This document shows, in pieces, positions 60,100-64,000 of a DNA stretch of 64,000 nucleotides; position 1 is the first letter of the stretch; each line of letters opens with the position of its first letter. The notes beneath the pieces were generated by a model. The model was not told the origin of the DNA, made no database searches, and was given only the letters and a program-made list of their open reading frames with translations. Made by a program: the position numbers and the translations under genes. Source of the DNA: Amblyomma americanum (taxonomy: Eukaryota > Arthropoda > Arachnida > Ixodida > Ixodidae); NCBI RefSeq assembly GCF_052857255.1, contig NC_135497.1, forward strand, positions 552,358,113-552,422,112, given 5' to 3'.

Positions 60100-62850
60100 T
60101 TTAAAACTTCACCCGACGGAACTACGACTGAAAACGTACCCATTACCGTAGACGTCGGAAATCAAGGTGTCCCCTTGCGTGTGGAGTTAGACACGGGCGC
60201 TACGGTGGCTGTAATATCGAGGCAACAGTTCAAGACACCAAGACCGCCTTTAAAACTCCACCCGACGGAACTACGACTGAAAACCGTACCCATTACCGTA
60301 GACGTCGGAAATCAAGGTGTCCCCTTGTGTGTGGAGTTAGACACGGGCGCTACGGTGGCTGTAATACCGAGGCAACAGTTCAAGACACTTAAACCGCCTT
60401 TAAAACTTCACCCGACGGAACTACGACTGAAAACGTACCCATTACCGTAGACGTCGGAAATCAAGGTGTCCCCTTGCGAGTGGAGTTAGACACGGGCGCT
60501 ACGGTGGCTGTAATATCGAGGCAACAGTTCAAGGCACTTAGACCGCCTTTAAAACTCCACCCGACGGAACTACGACTGAAAACGTACCCATTACCGTAGA
60601 CGTCAGAAATCAAGGTGTGTCCTTGCGTGTGGAGTTAGACACGGGCGCTACGGTGGCTGTAATACCGAGGCAACAGTTCAAGACACTTAGACCGCCTTTA
60701 AAACTCCACCCGACGGAACTACGACTGAAAACGTACCCATTACCGTAGACGTCGGAAATCAAGGTGTCCCCTTGCGTGTGGAGTTAGACACGGGCGCCAC
60801 GGTGGCTGTAATATCGAGACAACAGTTCAAAGCACTTAGACCGCCTTTAAAAATCCCCCCGACGGAACTACGACTGAAAACCATACCCATTACCGTAGAC
60901 GTCGGAAATCAAGGTGTCCCCTTGTGTGTGGAGTTAGACACGGGCGCTACGGTGGCTGTAATACCGAGGCAACAGTTCAAGACACTTAAACCGCCTTTAA
61001 AACTTCACCCGACGGAACTACGACTGAAAACGTACCCATTACCGTAGACGTCGGAAATCAAGGTGTCCCCTTGCGAGTGGAGTTAGACACGGGCGCTACG
61101 GTGGCTGTAATATCGAGGCAACAGTTCAAGGCACTTAGACCGCCTTTAAAACTCCACCCGACGGAACTACGACTGAAAACGTACCCATTACCGTAGACGT
61201 CAGAAATCAAGGTGGCCGCTTGCGTGTGGAGTTAGACACGGGCGCTACGGTGGCTGTAATACCGAGGCAACAGTTCAAGGCACTTAGACCGCCTTTAAAA
61301 CTCCACCCGACGAAACTACGACTGAAAACGTACCGATTACCGTAGACGTCGGAAATCAAGGTGTCCCCTTGCGTGTGGAGTTAGGAACGGGCGCTACGGT
61401 GGCTGTAATATCGAGGCAACAGTTCAAGGCACTTAGACCGCCTTTATAACTCCACCCGACGGAACTACGACTGAAAACGTACCCATTACCGTAGAGGTCA
61501 GGAATCAAGGCGTACCCTTGCGTGTGGAGTTATACACGGGGGCTACGGTGGCTGTAATATCGAGGCAACAGTTCAAGACACTTAGACCGCCTTTAAAACT
61601 CCCCCCGACGGAACTACGACTGAAAACGTACCCATTACCGTAGACGTCAGAAATCAAGGTGTGTCCTTGCGTGTGGAGTTAGACACGGGCGCTACGGTGG
61701 CTGTAATACCGAGGCAACAGTTCAAGACACTTAGACCGCCTTTAAAACTCCACCCGACGGAACTACGACTGAAAACGTACCCATTACCGTAGACGTCGGA
61801 AATCAAGGTGTCCCCTTGCGTGTGGAGTTAGACACGGGCGCCACGGTGGCTGTAATATCGAGACAACAGTTCAAAGCACTTAGACCGCCTTTAAAAATCC
61901 ACCCGACGGAACTACGACTGAAAACGTACCCATTAGGTAGACGACGGAAATCAAGGTGTCCCCTTGGGCGTGGAGTTAGACACGGGCGCTACGGTGGCTG
62001 TAATATCGAGGCAACAGTTCAAGACACATAGACCGCCTTTAAAACTCCACCCGACGGAACTACGACTGAAAACGTACCCATTACCGTAGACGTCGGAAAT
62101 CAAGGTGTCCTCTTCCGTGTGGAGTTAGACACGGGCGCTATGGTGGCTGTAATACCGAGGCAACAGTTCAAGGCACTTAGACCGCCTTTAAAACTCCACC
62201 CGACGGAACTCCGACTGAAAACGTACCCATTACCGTAGATTTCGGAAATCAAGGTGTCCCCTAGCGTGTGGAGTTAGACACGGGCGCTACGGTGACTGTA
62301 ATATCGAGGCAACAGTTCAAGGCACTTAGAGCGCCTTTGAAACTCCACCCGACGGAACTACGACTGAAAACGTACCCATTACCGTAGACTTCGAAAATCA
62401 AGGTGTCCCCTTGCGTGTGGAGTTAGACACGGCCGCTACGGTGGCTGTAATACCGAGGCAACAGTTCAAGACACTTAGACCGCCTTTAAAAATCCCCCCG
62501 ACGGAACTACGACTGAAAACGTACCCATTACCGTAGACGTCGCAAATCAAGGTGTCCCCTTGCGTGTGGAGTTAGACACGGGCGCTACGGTGGCTGTAAT
62601 ACCGAGGCAACAGTTCAAGACACCTTGACCGCCTTTAAAACTCCACCCGACGGAACTACGACTGAAAACGTACCCATTACCGCAGACGTCGGAAATCAAG
62701 GTGTCCCCTTGAGTGCGGAGTTAGACACGGGCGCTACGGTGGCTGTAATACCGAGGCAACAGTTCAAGGCACTAAGACCGCCTTTAAATCTCCACCCGAC
62801 GGAACTACGACTGAAAACGTACCCATTACCGTAGACGTCGGAAATCAAGG
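60100..62850 (+). repeat. More diverged part of the array
   Basis: Monomers here have more private changes than elsewhere: GTAGAGGTCAGGAATC near 61,492, a small deletion giving CATTAGGTAGACGACGG near 61,932, CCTAGCGTGTGG near 62,261 and GGTGGCCGCTTGC near 61,211. A partial 1,044-bp duplication (markers at 60772 and 61816) is also present. From about 62,850 on the usual subtypes return. Confidence 0.7.
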
Positions 62851-64000
62851 TGTCCCCTTGCGTGTGGAGTTAGACACGGGCGCTATGGTGGCTGTAATAC
62901 CGAGGCAACAGATCAAGACACTTAGACCGCCTTTAAAACTCCACCCGACGGAACTACGACTGAAAACGTACCCATTGCCGTAGACGTCAGAAATCAAGGT
63001 GTCCCCTTGCGTGTGAAATTAGACACGGGCGCTACGGTGGCTGTAATATCGAGGCAACAGTTCAAGACACTTAGACCGCCTTTTAAACTCCACCCGACGG
63101 AACTACGACTGAAAACGTACCCATTACCGTAGACGCCGGAAATCAAGGTGTCTTCTTGCGTGTGGAGTTAGACACGGGCGCTACGGTGGCTGTAATACCG
63201 AGGCAACAGTTCAAGGAACTTAGAGCGCCTTTAAAACTCCACCCGACGGAACTACGACTGAAAACGTACCCATTACCGTAGACGTCGAAAATAAAGGTGT
63301 CCCATTGCGTGTGGAGTTAGACACGGCCGCTACGGTGGCTGTAATACCGAGGCAACAGTTCAAGACACTTAGACCGCCTTTAAAAATCCACCCGACGGAA
63401 CTACGACTGAAAACGTACCCATTACCGTAGACGTCGGAAATCAAGGTTTCCCCTTGCGTGTGGAGTTAGACACGGGCGCTACGGTGGCTGTAATACCGAG
63501 GCAACAGTTCAAGACACCTAGACCGCCTTTAAAACTCCATCCGACGGAACTACGACTGAAAACCGTACCCTTTACCGTAGACGTCGGAAATCAAGGTGTC
63601 CCCTTGCGTGTGGAGTTAGACACGGGCGCTACGTTGGCTGTAATATCGAGGCAACAGTTCAAGACACTTAGACCGCCTTTAAATCTCCACCCGACGGAAC
63701 TACGACTGAAAACGTACCCATTACCGCAGACACCGGAAATCAAGGTGTCTTCTTGCGTGTGGAGTTAGACACGGGCGCTACGGTGGCTGTAATACCGAGG
63801 CAACAGTTCAAGGCACTTAGACCGCCTTTAAAACTCCACCCGACGGAACTACGACTGAAAACGTACCCATTACCGTAGACGTCGAAAATAAAGGTGTCCC
63901 CTTGCGTGTGGAGTTAGACACGGCCGCTACGGTGGCTGTAATACCGAGGCAACAGTTCAAGACACTTAGACCGCCTTTAAAAATCCACCCGACGGAACTA

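Larger units (their letters stand above)
13839..64000 (+). repeat. 149-bp satellite array derived from a Ty3/Gypsy-type retropepsin
   Basis: The whole stretch is a head-to-tail array of a 149-bp unit, about 337 unit lengths, running out of the window. All monomers have one orientation. Translated on the plus strand a monomer gives VPITVDVGNQG, VELDTGATVAVIPRQQF and then PPLKLHPTELRLKT. This is the N-terminal half of a retroviral-type aspartic protease with the catalytic DTG, as in Gypsy-type LTR retrotransposons. The flap glycines and the C-terminal hydrophobic-Gly box are absent. Because 149 is not a multiple of three the frame breaks at most junctions; variants with one extra base (GAAAACCGTACCC or GAAAACCATACCC) are 150 bp and stay open. 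Most monomers contain GACGTC. No unrelated DNA interrupts the array. Recurring 74- and 66-codon antisense frames are by-products of the unit. Confidence 0.97.

Noticed and set aside
15324..63444. Many 66-100 codon minus-strand open frames (MISDVYGNGYVFSRSS type) as a gene family
   Set aside because: They are the antisense reading of the retropepsin-derived monomer, end at the same monomer positions, and match no protein family. They recur only because the unit does.
17048..63768. The 91-104 codon DTG-containing frames as active small aspartic proteases
   Set aside because: They hold two copies of the N-terminal half, lack the flap and the C-terminal hydrophobic-Gly box, begin at inner positions and end by frameshift. 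A homodimer of this half could not form the known fold.
13839..64000. CRISPR-like regular repeats
   Set aside because: The units adjoin with no unique spacers between them, the unit is 149 bp long and the setting is eukaryotic. It is a satellite.
13839..64000. CENP-B box or another known centromere protein site in the monomer
   Set aside because: I looked for the TTCG...A..CGGG pattern and did not find it in the consensus.

Overview
The window looks like repeat-rich, non-coding DNA from an arthropod, most probably a tick. That reading rests on a tRNA-derived SINE near 2 kb whose layout matches abundant tick SINEs, and on the mix of decayed retroelements. The SINE match is from memory of the family, not from a search. 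I see no intact host gene.

Layout: 1-4.5 kb is mostly unassigned sequence holding an inverted repeat pair (367-482 and 1380-1487) and one minus-strand SINE (about 1900-2172). 4.5-7.0 kb holds three fragments that look Penelope-like: a GIY-YIG piece on the minus strand, an inverted relative of it on the plus strand, and a reverse-transcriptase tail near 6.9 kb. A 5'-truncated plus-strand non-LTR retrotransposon lies among them (5.2-6.57 kb). It keeps an RNase H domain, a terminal zinc motif, a 3' hairpin and a short pentamer tail. 7.13-9.98 kb is a decayed plus-strand L1/Tx1-like element (endonuclease, RT, C-terminal region) broken by stops, frameshifts and a 17-base G run. 10.07-13.7 kb is a second non-LTR element on the minus strand, of endonuclease-RT-RNase H-zinc motif type, with several in-frame stops. 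The two long elements meet tail to tail.

From 13,839 to the end of the window (over 50 kb, about 337 monomer lengths) the sequence is one direct tandem array with a 149-bp unit. The unit is a piece of coding sequence: 50 codons of a retroviral-type aspartic protease (retropepsin) of the kind in Ty3/Gypsy LTR retrotransposons, including the catalytic DTG. Most monomers are 149 bp, so the frame breaks at each junction; some are 150 bp and read through. Monomer subtypes recur in fixed order, giving higher-order repeats of 14-15 monomers (about 2.1-2.2 kb). Larger nested duplications have periods of 1,091, 3,673, 3,627, about 7.9-8.05 kb, 3,131 and 12,615 bp. The two 12,615-bp copies are almost identical.

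The candidate novelty is this satellite: a protease-domain fragment of a retrotransposon turned into a large, hierarchically amplified tandem array. It cannot work as a protease (no flap or C-terminal half, frame broken, glycine of DTG lost in a recurring subtype). Possible roles as heterochromatin, centromeric DNA or a source of small RNAs against the parent element are inference only.
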